Assembly (NCBI GenBank): GCA_947452665.1
Contig: CANGEH010000034.1
Span: forward strand, 1-12,407
Direction of reading: 5' to 3'
Source of the DNA: Caulobacteraceae bacterium
GTDB lineage: Bacteria; Pseudomonadota; Alphaproteobacteria; Caulobacterales; Caulobacteraceae
Length of the DNA stretch: 12,407 nucleotides
The notes beneath the pieces were generated by a model that was given only the letters and a program-made list of their open reading frames with translations, had not been told where the DNA came from and did no database searches. Both the position numbers and the translations under genes were made by a program. Shown piece after piece: positions 6,484 to 12,407 of this stretch (positions are counted from its first letter, which is position 1; each line of letters begins with the position of its first letter).

Positions 6484-7640
6484 GAGCCCAAGAGCTCCCG
6501 CCCAATCAAGAACCGGCGTATCTCATTAGTACCGGCGCCAATGTCATAGAGCTTGGCATCACGCAGCAGTCGCTCAACAGGCCATTCGCGGGTATAGCCA
6601 GCGCCGCCAAGGGCTTGGATCGCCTCGAGCGAGACCTTGACCGCGTTTTCACTGGCCATCAAGATTGCGCCCGCCGCATCAAATCGCGTGGTCATGCCCG
6701 CATCACAGGCCTTGGCGACGGCATAGACATAGGCACGGCTAGAATTGAGCGCGACATACATGTCGGCAATCTTGCCCTGCATCAGCTGAAAGCTGCCAAT
6801 CGGTTTGCCAAATTGCTTGCGCTCGCGAACATAGGGCAAAACAACATCTAGGGCCGCCTGCATAATCCCAAGTGGTCCAGCCGCCAGCACAGCGCGCTCA
6901 TAGTCTAGCCCGCTCATCAGAACGCCCGCGCCGCCGCCGAGCGGCCCCATAATGTTTTCGGCCGGAACTTTGCAATCTTCAAACACCAGTTCGGCCGTGT
7001 CGGACCCGCGCATGCCCATCTTGTCGAGCTTTTTGGAGACGCTAAAGCCCTTAAAGCCCTTCTCGATCAAAAAGGCCGTAATGCTCTTGCCGCCGCCGTT
7101 AGGGCCGGTCTTGGCATAGACAACCAAGGTATCGGCATGGGGGGCATTGGTGATCCAGAATTTGGTGCCATTGAGCACATAGCAATCGCCCTTTTTATCG
7201 GCCCGCAATTGCATGCTCATCACATCGGACCCAGAGCCTGCCTCGCTCATGGCCAGAGAGCCGACATGGACACCGGAAATCAGGTTTGGCAGATAGCGCG
7301 CCTTTTGCTCGGGCGTGCCCCAGCGGCGGATCTGATTAATGCAGAGATTGGAATGGGCACCGTAAGATAGTCCGACCGAGGCCGAGGCGCGGCTGATCTC
7401 CTCCATCGCCACGACATGTTCAAGATAGCCCAGGCCAAGCCCGCCCCAGTCTTCCTCAACTGTAATGCCATGCAGACCAAGCGCGCCCATTTGCGGCCAA
7501 AGATCGCGCGGAAACGTGTTGGTCGCATCAATCTCGGCGGCGCGAGGCGCAATCTGGTCGGCACAAAACCGCGCCGTGGTCTCGCGGATCGCATCAGCGG
7601 TCTCGCCCAAGGCAAAGTCCAGTCCGGTTGTGGCTGACAT
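6480..7640 (-). CDS. liuA: Isovaleryl-CoA dehydrogenase
   Basis: This 386-residue FAD enzyme oxidises isovaleryl-CoA to 3-methylcrotonyl-CoA, the third step of leucine breakdown, passing electrons to ETF. Seen: DWGGLGLGYLEH (64-75), the flavin/CoA signature SLAMSEAGSGSDV (128-140), FWITNAPHAD (161-170), MGMRGSDTAEL (208-218) and RKQFGKPIGSFQLMQ. Two features separate this enzyme from other acyl-CoA dehydrogenases. The catalytic base sits in SGLDYERAVLAAGPLG (Glu248), and the C-terminal position that is normally Glu reads IGAGTNEIRR, as in known isovaleryl-CoA dehydrogenases. I chose the ATG at 7640, preceded by GAGGA with 7 bases spacing; the in-frame ATG at 7679 would add 13 polar residues and has no ribosome site. 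It is the first gene of the liuA-liuB-liuD operon and its stop overlaps the liuB start. No match to known LiuR or LiuQ operators was recognised upstream. Confidence 0.95.
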   Translation of the reverse strand: MSATTGLDFALGETADAIRETTARFCADQIAPRAAEIDATNTFPRDLWPQMGALGLHGITVEEDWGGLGLGYLEHVVAMEEISRASASVGLSYGAHSNLCINQIRRWGTPEQKARYLPNLISGVHVGSLAMSEAGSGSDVMSMQLRADKKGDCYVLNGTKFWITNAPHADTLVVYAKTGPNGGGKSITAFLIEKGFKGFSVSKKLDKMGMRGSDTAELVFEDCKVPAENIMGPLGGGAGVLMSGLDYERAVLAAGPLGIMQAALDVVLPYVRERKQFGKPIGSFQLMQGKIADMYVALNSSRAYVYAVAKACDAGMTTRFDAAGAILMASENAVKVSLEAIQALGGAGYTREWPVERLLRDAKLYDIGAGTNEIRRFLIGRELLGS

Positions 7641-7753
7641 CTGGCTTTCCTCACGCCTCTTATGGTTTTGAAATCTCATACCCTAATGCCAGAGGGCAAG
7701 GGCGAATAAATTGAAGGTTTGCCGAGACCTAAAAAAATGGCGCAAGCTTTCGG

Positions 7754-7765
7754 GCGACAAGTCGC
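7754..7765. promoter_or_regulatory. Perfect palindrome GCGACAAGTCGC upstream of liuA
   Basis: A perfect inverted repeat with 5-base arms (GCGAC/GTCGC) around AA, about 114 bases upstream of the liuA start and 55 bases upstream of the DUF1993 start, in the spacer between these divergent genes. Its position would suit an operator for one or both. The arms are short, so chance is possible. It does not resemble the LiuR motif as I know it. Confidence 0.25.
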
Positions 7766-7819
7766 GTTCAGATCAGTAGGCTCTCTCCTTGGGTCATTAA
7801 GGCCATGTGAGGGTTTGGC

Positions 7820-8326
7820 ATGCAGATTTCCATGTATCAGGCGTCCGCGCCAGTTTTCGCGCAAGGTCTACGGGCCTTGGTCGGGATCCTAAACAAGGCA
7901 AACGCCCATTGCGCGGCGCGCAATATTGACCCATCCGCCCTGATCCAGGCACGCCTCTATCCGGATATGCTGCCATTTAACCGTCAGATCCATCTTTGCA
8001 CTGATTTTGCCAAGGGCTGTACAGCCCGCCTGGCGGGGGCGGATTTGACCGTTTTTGCCGATACAGAGACCAGTTTCCCCGAGCTGATTGCCCGGGCAGA
8101 AAAGACCCTTGCTATTGTCGAGGGGTTTAGCGCCGATCAGATTGACGGCTCGGAGGACAAGGATATTACGCTGGTGCGCCGCGGCGAATCCAGCATCGTC
8201 AAGGGCCGGACCTATTTGCTCGAACAGGCCATGCCAAACTTCTATTTTCACCTGACCACAGCCTTTGACATCTTGCGTCATAACGGCGTGGAGATCGGCA
8301 AGAAGGACTTTTTGGGCCTCGTCTAG
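7820..8326 (+). CDS. DUF1993 family protein (DinB-like helical fold)
   Basis: A 168-residue protein recognised as DUF1993 by its layout: MQISMYQASAPVFAQGLRAL at the start, the middle stretch YPDMLPFNRQIHLCTDFAKG (47-66) and the very typical end FYFHLTTAFDILRHNGVEIG (141-160) followed by KKDFLG. The length is normal for the family. Members are predicted four-helix bundles related to DinB/YfiT metal-dependent proteins; the function is unknown. His58, His144 and His154 are possible metal ligands but do not form the classic triad spacing. There is no signal peptide or membrane segment. The ATG has GAGGG 6 bases upstream. It is a single gene, divergent from the leucine operon and convergent with the amidohydrolase; nothing in the context reveals its job. 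Confidence 0.88.
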   Translation: MQISMYQASAPVFAQGLRALVGILNKANAHCAARNIDPSALIQARLYPDMLPFNRQIHLCTDFAKGCTARLAGADLTVFADTETSFPELIARAEKTLAIVEGFSADQIDGSEDKDITLVRRGESSIVKGRTYLLEQAMPNFYFHLTTAFDILRHNGVEIGKKDFLGLV

Positions 8327-8348
8327 GGCATTTGCCTATTCAGGCTCT

Positions 8349-8373
8349 GGCGCTGTGCATTGGCACACGCGCC
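8349..8373. terminator. Bulged GC-rich hairpin between convergent genes, possible terminator
   Basis: GGCGCTGTGC (8349-8358) pairs with GCACACGCGCC (8363-8373) around ATTG, with one bulged base: a strong stem 22 bases after the DUF1993 stop. The amidohydrolase gene converges from the other side. No T tract follows on either strand, so a rho-independent terminator is only a possibility. Confidence 0.35.
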
Positions 8374-8477
8374 TAAGATTGCCCATAATACCTATTAGAG
8401 GGCAAAGTCCTTTGGCGGTTTATCGAGGTAGCGGCATGCCATTAACATGCGCGCTAAATGGTCAATGGGTCTGCCGC

Positions 8478-10136
8478 CTAAGGCGCTTGATAGACCACCT
8501 GGCCATCGACCATGGTCAGGACGGCGTGGCCTTTAAGGATCTCGGCCTCGGGCACGGTCATGATATCGATGTTAAATGCCGTCAGGTCCGCGCGTTTACC
8601 GACCGAAATTGTGCCCAAGGCCTTTTCCTCAAACCGCGAATAGGCGGCATTGACCGTAAAGAGGCGCAAGGCATCGCGGCGTGACAAGGCCTCTTCGGGG
8701 TGCCAGCCTGGACCGGAATTGCCTTTAAGGTCCTTGCGTGCGACGGCGGCATAAAACTCAATCAAGGGCGCGCCGCGCTCAACCGGGGAATCTGATCCCC
8801 CCGCAATAATTGCGCCCGACTGGGTCAGGCTGTTCCAAGCATAAGCGCCTTTTAGCCTCTCAAGGCCTAGGCGATATGGCGCAAAATGCAGGTCGCCAAT
8901 CGCATGACTAGGCTGCATGGAGGCTATGACGCCTAGTTTTGCAAGGCGCGGAATATCGATCGGGCGGATATGCTGGGCATGTTCAATCCGCCAGCGTAGG
9001 CTAGGGCCTGTCTTGGGCAGGGCTTCTTGATAGAGGTCCAACACCACGGCATTTCCCCGGTCGCCAATCGCGTGGGTGCCGACCTGCAAACCGGCCTTCA
9101 CTGCACGGGCCAATATGGGTCGGGTATCGTCGGGTGTCAGTTTCATTAAGCCAGAGGTGTCAGGTCGGTCGCTATAGGGCGCAAACAGGGCCGCGCCGCG
9201 TGAGCCAAGCGCACCATCGGCATAAAGCTTAAGCATGCGGGTGACCACGCGGCCATCGGCGACGCTGCGAGGACCAGAGGCAAACAGCTTGTCGGCATCA
9301 TCGCGGTCCACCGCCGCATAGACCCGCAAGGGGGCTTGACCGGCCTTGGCCAGGACTTCCAGCGCCTCAATATCGGCCCAGGGCGCGCTCATAAAATGAA
9401 CGCCGGTCCAGCCATAGGCGGTCTCAACCGCCATGCCGGTCTTGAGCGCCTTGATTCGAAAGGCCTCCGTTGTCGCGGGTACAAGTCTTGTGGCCAGTTC
9501 CATCGCATTATCAACCAGTATCCCGGTTAATTGGCCTTGATCATCTTTTAGGATCGCGCCGCCAAACGGGGCCTTGGTTTGGGCATTAATCCCCGCTTGT
9601 TTTAGGGCTAGGCTATTGGCGACAATGGCATGCCCGTCGGCCCGCTCCATCAAGACCGGATTATTCGGTGAAACCGCATCCAGATCGGCCGCACTCAAAA
9701 ACCGCTTTTCAGGCCAGCCGGTCTCGATCCAGCCGCGCCCCACCACCACCTCGCCAGGGGCTAGGGTCGCCATCCAGGCCTTGAGCCGGGCCACAACCTC
9801 TGCCGCTGAGCCCGACCCTTCCAGATTCAGGGTCAGTTCACGCTCGCCTATGCCGCCTAGGTGCACATGGCTGTCGGTAAAGCCAGGGAACAGGGCCGCG
9901 CCCTTAAGATCGATAATCTGGGTCTTGGGGCTGCGTAGGGCCTCTGCCCCTGCCCTGGTCCCGGCATAGCTGATCTTGCCATTGGTAACCGCAACGGCCT
10001 CGACCTTTGGACTTGTATCCTCAGCCGTATAGACCGGCCCGCCCCAGATCAGGGTATCGGCCGGTTGCGCGCTTAAGACAGCAGCCGGGGCAAGGCAGGT
10101 CGCCAGCGCGGCCAGAAGGGTCAAGGTTTTACGCAC
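8478..10136 (-). CDS. Exported YtcJ-like amidohydrolase (amidohydrolase 3 family)
   Basis: A 552-residue metal-dependent hydrolase. Seen: a signal peptide (basic RK, hydrophobic core about 4-20, likely cleavage after VLSA at 23), then the family pattern LFPGFTDSHVHLGG with metal-binding His90 and His92, a LKLYADGALGSRGAAL segment (302-317), GTHAIGDRGNA with His355, RIEHAQH with His386, and GGSDSP with Asp449. The C-terminus shows the usual LGTISVGKRADLTAF. This is the YtcJ/AepA type; substrates are mostly unknown, generally amides or cyclic amides. It acts in the periplasm or outside. The reading frame can be opened by a TTG at 10151, but I prefer the GTG at 10136, which has AAAGG 7 bases upstream and puts the signal peptide at the very N-terminus. 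LATC at 11-14 is a poor lipobox, so a lipoprotein is less likely. It is divergent from the small membrane protein and stands as a single gene. Confidence 0.9.
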   Translation of the reverse strand: MRKTLTLLAALATCLAPAAVLSAQPADTLIWGGPVYTAEDTSPKVEAVAVTNGKISYAGTRAGAEALRSPKTQIIDLKGAALFPGFTDSHVHLGGIGERELTLNLEGSGSAAEVVARLKAWMATLAPGEVVVGRGWIETGWPEKRFLSAADLDAVSPNNPVLMERADGHAIVANSLALKQAGINAQTKAPFGGAILKDDQGQLTGILVDNAMELATRLVPATTEAFRIKALKTGMAVETAYGWTGVHFMSAPWADIEALEVLAKAGQAPLRVYAAVDRDDADKLFASGPRSVADGRVVTRMLKLYADGALGSRGAALFAPYSDRPDTSGLMKLTPDDTRPILARAVKAGLQVGTHAIGDRGNAVVLDLYQEALPKTGPSLRWRIEHAQHIRPIDIPRLAKLGVIASMQPSHAIGDLHFAPYRLGLERLKGAYAWNSLTQSGAIIAGGSDSPVERGAPLIEFYAAVARKDLKGNSGPGWHPEEALSRRDALRLFTVNAAYSRFEEKALGTISVGKRADLTAFNIDIMTVPEAEILKGHAVLTMVDGQVVYQAP

Positions 10137-10198
10137 AATAGGGCCTTTCAAAATGAAGGTCAGCTCGAAGGGGCCTCACGGCTCTAAAGTCACCATGA

Positions 10199-10231
10199 CC
10201 AAGCCTGTCGCCGAGTTCAAGACAGGCTTGG
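10199..10231. repeat. Perfect 11-bp inverted repeat in the amidohydrolase upstream region
   Basis: CCAAGCCTGTC (10199-10209) and GACAGGCTTGG (10221-10231) are exact reverse complements separated by 11 bases. This lies 63 bases upstream of the amidohydrolase GTG and about 97 bases upstream of the small membrane protein. No T tract follows on either strand. It could be an operator, a leader hairpin in the amidohydrolase mRNA, or a leftover terminator. It is the longest perfect inverted repeat I noticed in the window. Confidence 0.55.
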
Positions 10232-10262
10232 CAAATTCGTTGTGGGCCTTGCCCATTGAAAG

Positions 10263-10276
10263 TGACGCCCACGTCA
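10263..10276. promoter_or_regulatory. Short inverted repeat TGACG-CCCA-CGTCA, possible operator
   Basis: Five-base arms TGACG (10263-10267) and CGTCA (10272-10276) around CCCA, 51 bases upstream of the small membrane protein start. The position suits an operator for the plus-strand genes. The arms are short and the regulator is unknown. Confidence 0.25.
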
Positions 10277-10306
10277 GGTAATTTTGGACCAAGGTCGCAA
10301 GATGGA

Positions 10307-10316
10307 CTTGGCCAAG
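10307..10316 (+). promoter_or_regulatory. Palindrome CTTGGCCAAG overlapping the ribosome site
   Basis: A perfect 10-base palindrome whose end overlaps the AAGGGG ribosome site (10314-10319) of the small membrane protein. Just upstream, CCAAGGTC (10289-10296) could also pair imperfectly with GGACTTGG (10304-10311). Either structure could restrict ribosome access. This is inference from sequence only. Confidence 0.25.
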
Positions 10317-10327
10317 GGGCTATGGGT

Positions 10328-10519
10328 ATGAAATTTATCGCCTTTTTGATGCGCAATATGCCCTTCTTGTTTGGCATAGGCTTTATAGCCCCCTTGATTG
10401 ACCAGACGATCAAACAGCTTGGTGTTAATCCTGCTGGCTCGCCCTGGTCCCTGGTTCTGGGCCTCATGATTGGCGGCTCTTGGGGCGTTTATGCCGTATG
10501 GAAGACCCCTGCCCAATGA
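10328..10519 (+). CDS. Small two-helix membrane protein of unknown function
   Basis: I do not recognise this 63-residue protein. Seen: a hydrophobic helix at about 4-24 (FIAFLMRNMPFLFGIGFIAPL), a short loop with LGVNPAGSP, and a second glycine-rich helix at about 40-57 (SLVLGLMIGGSWGVYAVW), so it should be an integral inner-membrane hairpin. The ATG at 10328 has AAGGGG 8 bases upstream; the ATG at 10322 is too close to it. The frame is open from 10256, but the extra residues are polar and unlike a start region. Its stop overlaps the desaturase ATG as ATGA, so the two are translationally coupled. That makes it a real gene with good likelihood and points to a role alongside the desaturase, perhaps assembly or stability in the membrane, which is inference. 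Confidence 0.7.
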   Translation: MKFIAFLMRNMPFLFGIGFIAPLIDQTIKQLGVNPAGSPWSLVLGLMIGGSWGVYAVWKTPAQ

Positions 10520-11409
10520 CCGCACCCGCCCTTGATCCCGCGACCCTAAAGACACTGTCCAGCCAGGAGCTGATGCGGCTGGAGGGCGAGATTGCGCGCC
10601 GGTTTAGCGGTATAGTGCCCTGGGGCTCCGTAACTTGGGGGCTTTGTAATCTGGTCGTCTGGCTATCGCTTTGGCCACTGGTCTTGTTTGGCCATCTGAC
10701 GCTATGGGCCGCTTTTCCGATTGCGACCCTAAACGTCATGCTCAGCTATCTGCCCTCGCACGAGGCTCAGCACGATATAATTGGTCGGCCTGGCGAGCCG
10801 CTGCGCTGGCTAAATGAACTGGTCGGGCATGTCTCCACCCTGCCCCTAGTCCTGCCCTATCGTATGCTCAAGCTGACACATCTGGAACACCACAAACATA
10901 CCAACCATTCCGAGCTTGATCCCGACATCCACACCCGCGCGCCGTCGGCCTGGGCCTTTTTGGTCAGCAGCCTGCGCAATCGCCAGCCAGGTGGTCAGGC
11001 CCAAACATCTTATGCCGCAACCTTACAAAGGCTGGGCACGCCGCAAGCCAGTCTCGCCATGCTTGAGGCCCTAGGTCTGCAATTAACGTATCTTGCGGTA
11101 TTGTTTGCCTGTGCCCTGACCGGCCACGCTCTGGAGGCAGCCCTGATCTGGTGGCTGCCGCGTCATATTGCAGCGACCTATATTGGCTTTTATCTCAGCT
11201 GGGCGCCGCATCATCCAGCGCTGGAAACGGGCCGCTATCGGGACACCCGCGGTTTTCGCAGTCTGGTGGGCAATATTGGCTCCATGGGCATGCAGTTCCA
11301 CGTTATTCACCACCTGCATCCGCGCATACCCCTGATGAAGACGCCGGCGGCGTTTTATGCCCTGCGCCCTGTGCTCGAAGCCCGCAATTGTCCGATTGAA
11401 GGGCTCTAG
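10516..11409 (+). CDS. Membrane fatty acid desaturase/hydroxylase family protein
   Basis: A 297-residue integral membrane di-iron enzyme. Seen: three His boxes, HEAQH (82-86), HLEHHKH (122-128) and HVIHH (262-266), plus WAPHHP with His232-233. Hydrophobic segments lie at about 33-59, 63-80, 103-115, 185-203 and 208-229. The family uses O2 and electrons to desaturate or hydroxylate acyl chains or carotenoids in the cytoplasmic membrane. The end HHLHPRIPLMKTPAAFYALRP resembles fatty acid desaturase-type members, but the substrate and the position attacked cannot be read. The length is on the short side and no fused cytochrome b5 or ferredoxin domain is present, so it needs a separate electron donor. 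I chose the ATG at 10516, overlapping the stop of the small membrane protein; the frame is open to a TTG at 10480. A CYP153-like gene follows 99 bases on, suggesting related aliphatic substrates. Confidence 0.85.
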   Translation: MTAPALDPATLKTLSSQELMRLEGEIARRFSGIVPWGSVTWGLCNLVVWLSLWPLVLFGHLTLWAAFPIATLNVMLSYLPSHEAQHDIIGRPGEPLRWLNELVGHVSTLPLVLPYRMLKLTHLEHHKHTNHSELDPDIHTRAPSAWAFLVSSLRNRQPGGQAQTSYAATLQRLGTPQASLAMLEALGLQLTYLAVLFACALTGHALEAALIWWLPRHIAATYIGFYLSWAPHHPALETGRYRDTRGFRSLVGNIGSMGMQFHVIHHLHPRIPLMKTPAAFYALRPVLEARNCPIEGL

Positions 11410-11435
11410 GCCCAAGTGTCGCGGCGCAAAACCAG

Positions 11436-11441
11436 TTGACA
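11436..11441 (+). promoter_or_regulatory. TTGACA, possible -35 element before the P450 gene
   Basis: An exact TTGACA in the 99-base gap between the desaturase and the P450 gene, 68 bases before its start. A -10 box at 17 bases spacing would be the poor TGCACT, as is common in GC-rich alphaproteobacteria. It suggests the P450 may have its own promoter. Confidence 0.3.
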
Positions 11442-11508
11442 ATCTGGCCTTCCGGTCCTGCACTGCGTTCAAGCCTCGAATACAGAAGGCAAGGAACGGG
11501 AGTGCAAG

Positions 11509-12407
11509 ATGGACGGCAATTCACCGCTAAATCAGGCTGGGCTGAATGATCCCTGGGCCTTGCCGCTAGAAACCCTCGACCCCAGCCGCGCTGAGCTGTT
11601 TCAAAGCGGGGCGCATCTGGAATATTTCCGGCGCCTGCGCCAAGAATCCCCTGTCCATTATACGCCAGACAGCATGTTTGGGCCCTATTGGTCGATCACC
11701 AAGTTCCACGACATTATGGCTGTGGATACTAATCACAAGGTGTTCTCGTCGGACCGCGATATTGTCATAGGCGACAACCCACCTGGATTTTCGCCGTCCA
11801 ATTTCATTGCTATGGACCCGCCCAAGCATGATGTGCAGCGCAAGGCCACGACGCCTGCGGTCTCTCCCAGCCGCCTACAGGACCTTGAAGTCCTGATCCG
11901 TGAGCGGGCCGGCGCCATACTCGATAGCCTGCCCCTCAATGAGACCTTTAACTGGGTCGACCGTGTCTCAATCGAGCTGACGACCCAGATGCTGGCAACC
12001 TTGTTTGATTTCCCTTGGGAAGACCGGCGCCTTTTGCCCTACTGGTCCGATGTGGTCACCACATCCGAGACGGTTGGTGTTGCGGTCGATATGGCGCACC
12101 GCGAAAAAGTGCTGCACGAGTGCCTGGCCTATTTTGTCAATCTTTGGCACCAGCGCGCCGCCGAGCCGCCAAAATTCGATTTCATCTCACTCTTGGCCCA
12201 CAATCCCGACACTAAGGACATGGTCAAGGATCCGATGGAGTTCTTGGGCAATCTGATCTTGCTGATTGTTGGCGGCAATGACACCACGCGCAATTCGATC
12301 TCGGGCGGCGTGCTGGCCATGCATGATTTTCCTGAGCAATACGCCAAGCTCAAGGCTGATCCGTCCTTGATCCCCAATATGGTTTCTGAAATCATCCGCT
12401 GGCAGAC
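11509..12407 (+). CDS. Cytochrome P450, CYP153-like alkane/fatty acid hydroxylase (partial at right edge)
   Basis: The first 299 residues of a soluble bacterial P450. Seen: LEYFRRLRQESPVHYTPDS and FGPYWSITKFHDIMAVDTNH near the N-terminus, then FIAMDPPKHDVQRKATTPAVS, the I-helix GGNDTTRNSISGG (255-267) with the acid-alcohol pair Asp258-Thr259, and the K-helix ExxR motif as EIIRW (Glu294, Arg297). The heme-binding Cys lies beyond the window. The motifs match my memory of CYP153, whose members hydroxylate the terminal carbon of medium-chain alkanes or fatty acids with a ferredoxin and ferredoxin reductase. Other close CYP families with similar GGNDTTRN motifs are the alternative. The ATG is well supported by GGGAG 6 bases upstream. 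It follows the desaturase on the same strand; no redox partner gene is visible before it, so it may lie further right. Confidence 0.9.
   Translation, partial: MDGNSPLNQAGLNDPWALPLETLDPSRAELFQSGAHLEYFRRLRQESPVHYTPDSMFGPYWSITKFHDIMAVDTNHKVFSSDRDIVIGDNPPGFSPSNFIAMDPPKHDVQRKATTPAVSPSRLQDLEVLIRERAGAILDSLPLNETFNWVDRVSIELTTQMLATLFDFPWEDRRLLPYWSDVVTTSETVGVAVDMAHREKVLHECLAYFVNLWHQRAAEPPKFDFISLLAHNPDTKDMVKDPMEFLGNLILLIVGGNDTTRNSISGGVLAMHDFPEQYAKLKADPSLIPNMVSEIIRWQ

Noticed and set aside
10091..10108. Lipoprotein signal (LATC) in the amidohydrolase leader
   Set aside because: Thr before Cys is a poor lipobox, and a normal cleavage site after VLSA fits better.
10129..10739. Minus-strand open frames covering the divergent spacer and small membrane protein (10129-10467, 10274-10555, 10464-10739)
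   Set aside because: No ribosome site or domain, and they run opposite the ATGA-coupled pair, which is better supported.
11083..11829. Minus-strand open frames opposite the desaturase end and P450 start
   Set aside because: They are opposite conserved His-box and P450 motifs and show no recognisable protein features.
1..12407. Mobile elements, CRISPR arrays, defence systems, toxin-antitoxin pairs, tRNA or rRNA genes
   Set aside because: I looked on both strands and found no direct repeat array, transposase or integrase motifs, or RNA gene folds.

Overview
The window is a chromosomal stretch of a GC-rich, aerobic heterotrophic bacterium, most likely an alphaproteobacterium (Caulobacterales, Hyphomonadaceae or sphingomonad-like). 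The basis for that guess is the dense catabolic gene content, a leucine-degradation operon, paired acyl-CoA dehydrogenases, a DUF1993 protein, a YtcJ-like exported amidohydrolase and a CYP153-type P450. Taxonomy is inference only. I see no rRNA, tRNA, CRISPR array, transposase, integrase or phage gene, and no gene-free stretch over 300 bases.

Left part (1-2374, all minus strand): a crotonase-fold protein, then an acyl-CoA dehydrogenase, then the start of a second acyl-CoA dehydrogenase that runs off the left edge. The two dehydrogenases are 4 bases apart. The first lacks the usual C-terminal catalytic Glu, so they look like the two chains of a heteromeric enzyme. The crotonase keeps only one of the two hydratase glutamates. 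Together they look like a beta-oxidation module for an unidentified acyl-CoA.

Centre (2544-8326): a small zinc-type GFA-family protein on the plus strand converges on a compact minus-strand operon of isovaleryl-CoA dehydrogenase (liuA), methylcrotonyl-CoA carboxylase carboxyltransferase (liuB) and the biotin-carrying subunit (liuD). These catalyse steps from isovaleryl-CoA to 3-methylglutaconyl-CoA in leucine breakdown. The hydratase (liuC) and HMG-CoA lyase (liuE) that finish the pathway are not next to them. A DUF1993 gene is divergent from liuA.

Right part (8478-12407): an exported amidohydrolase on the minus strand is separated, by a divergent spacer rich in inverted repeats, from a plus-strand set: a 63-residue two-helix membrane protein, a three-His-box membrane desaturase coupled to it by an ATGA overlap, and a CYP153-like P450 (partial, cut at the right edge after the ExxR motif). 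This side suggests oxidation of aliphatic chains at or in the membrane.

Assessment: this is mostly ordinary catabolic housekeeping. I do not see a convincing undescribed system. The most useful leads are the coupled small membrane protein plus desaturase, the single-Glu crotonase beside the dehydrogenase pair, and several inverted repeats in the divergent spacers.
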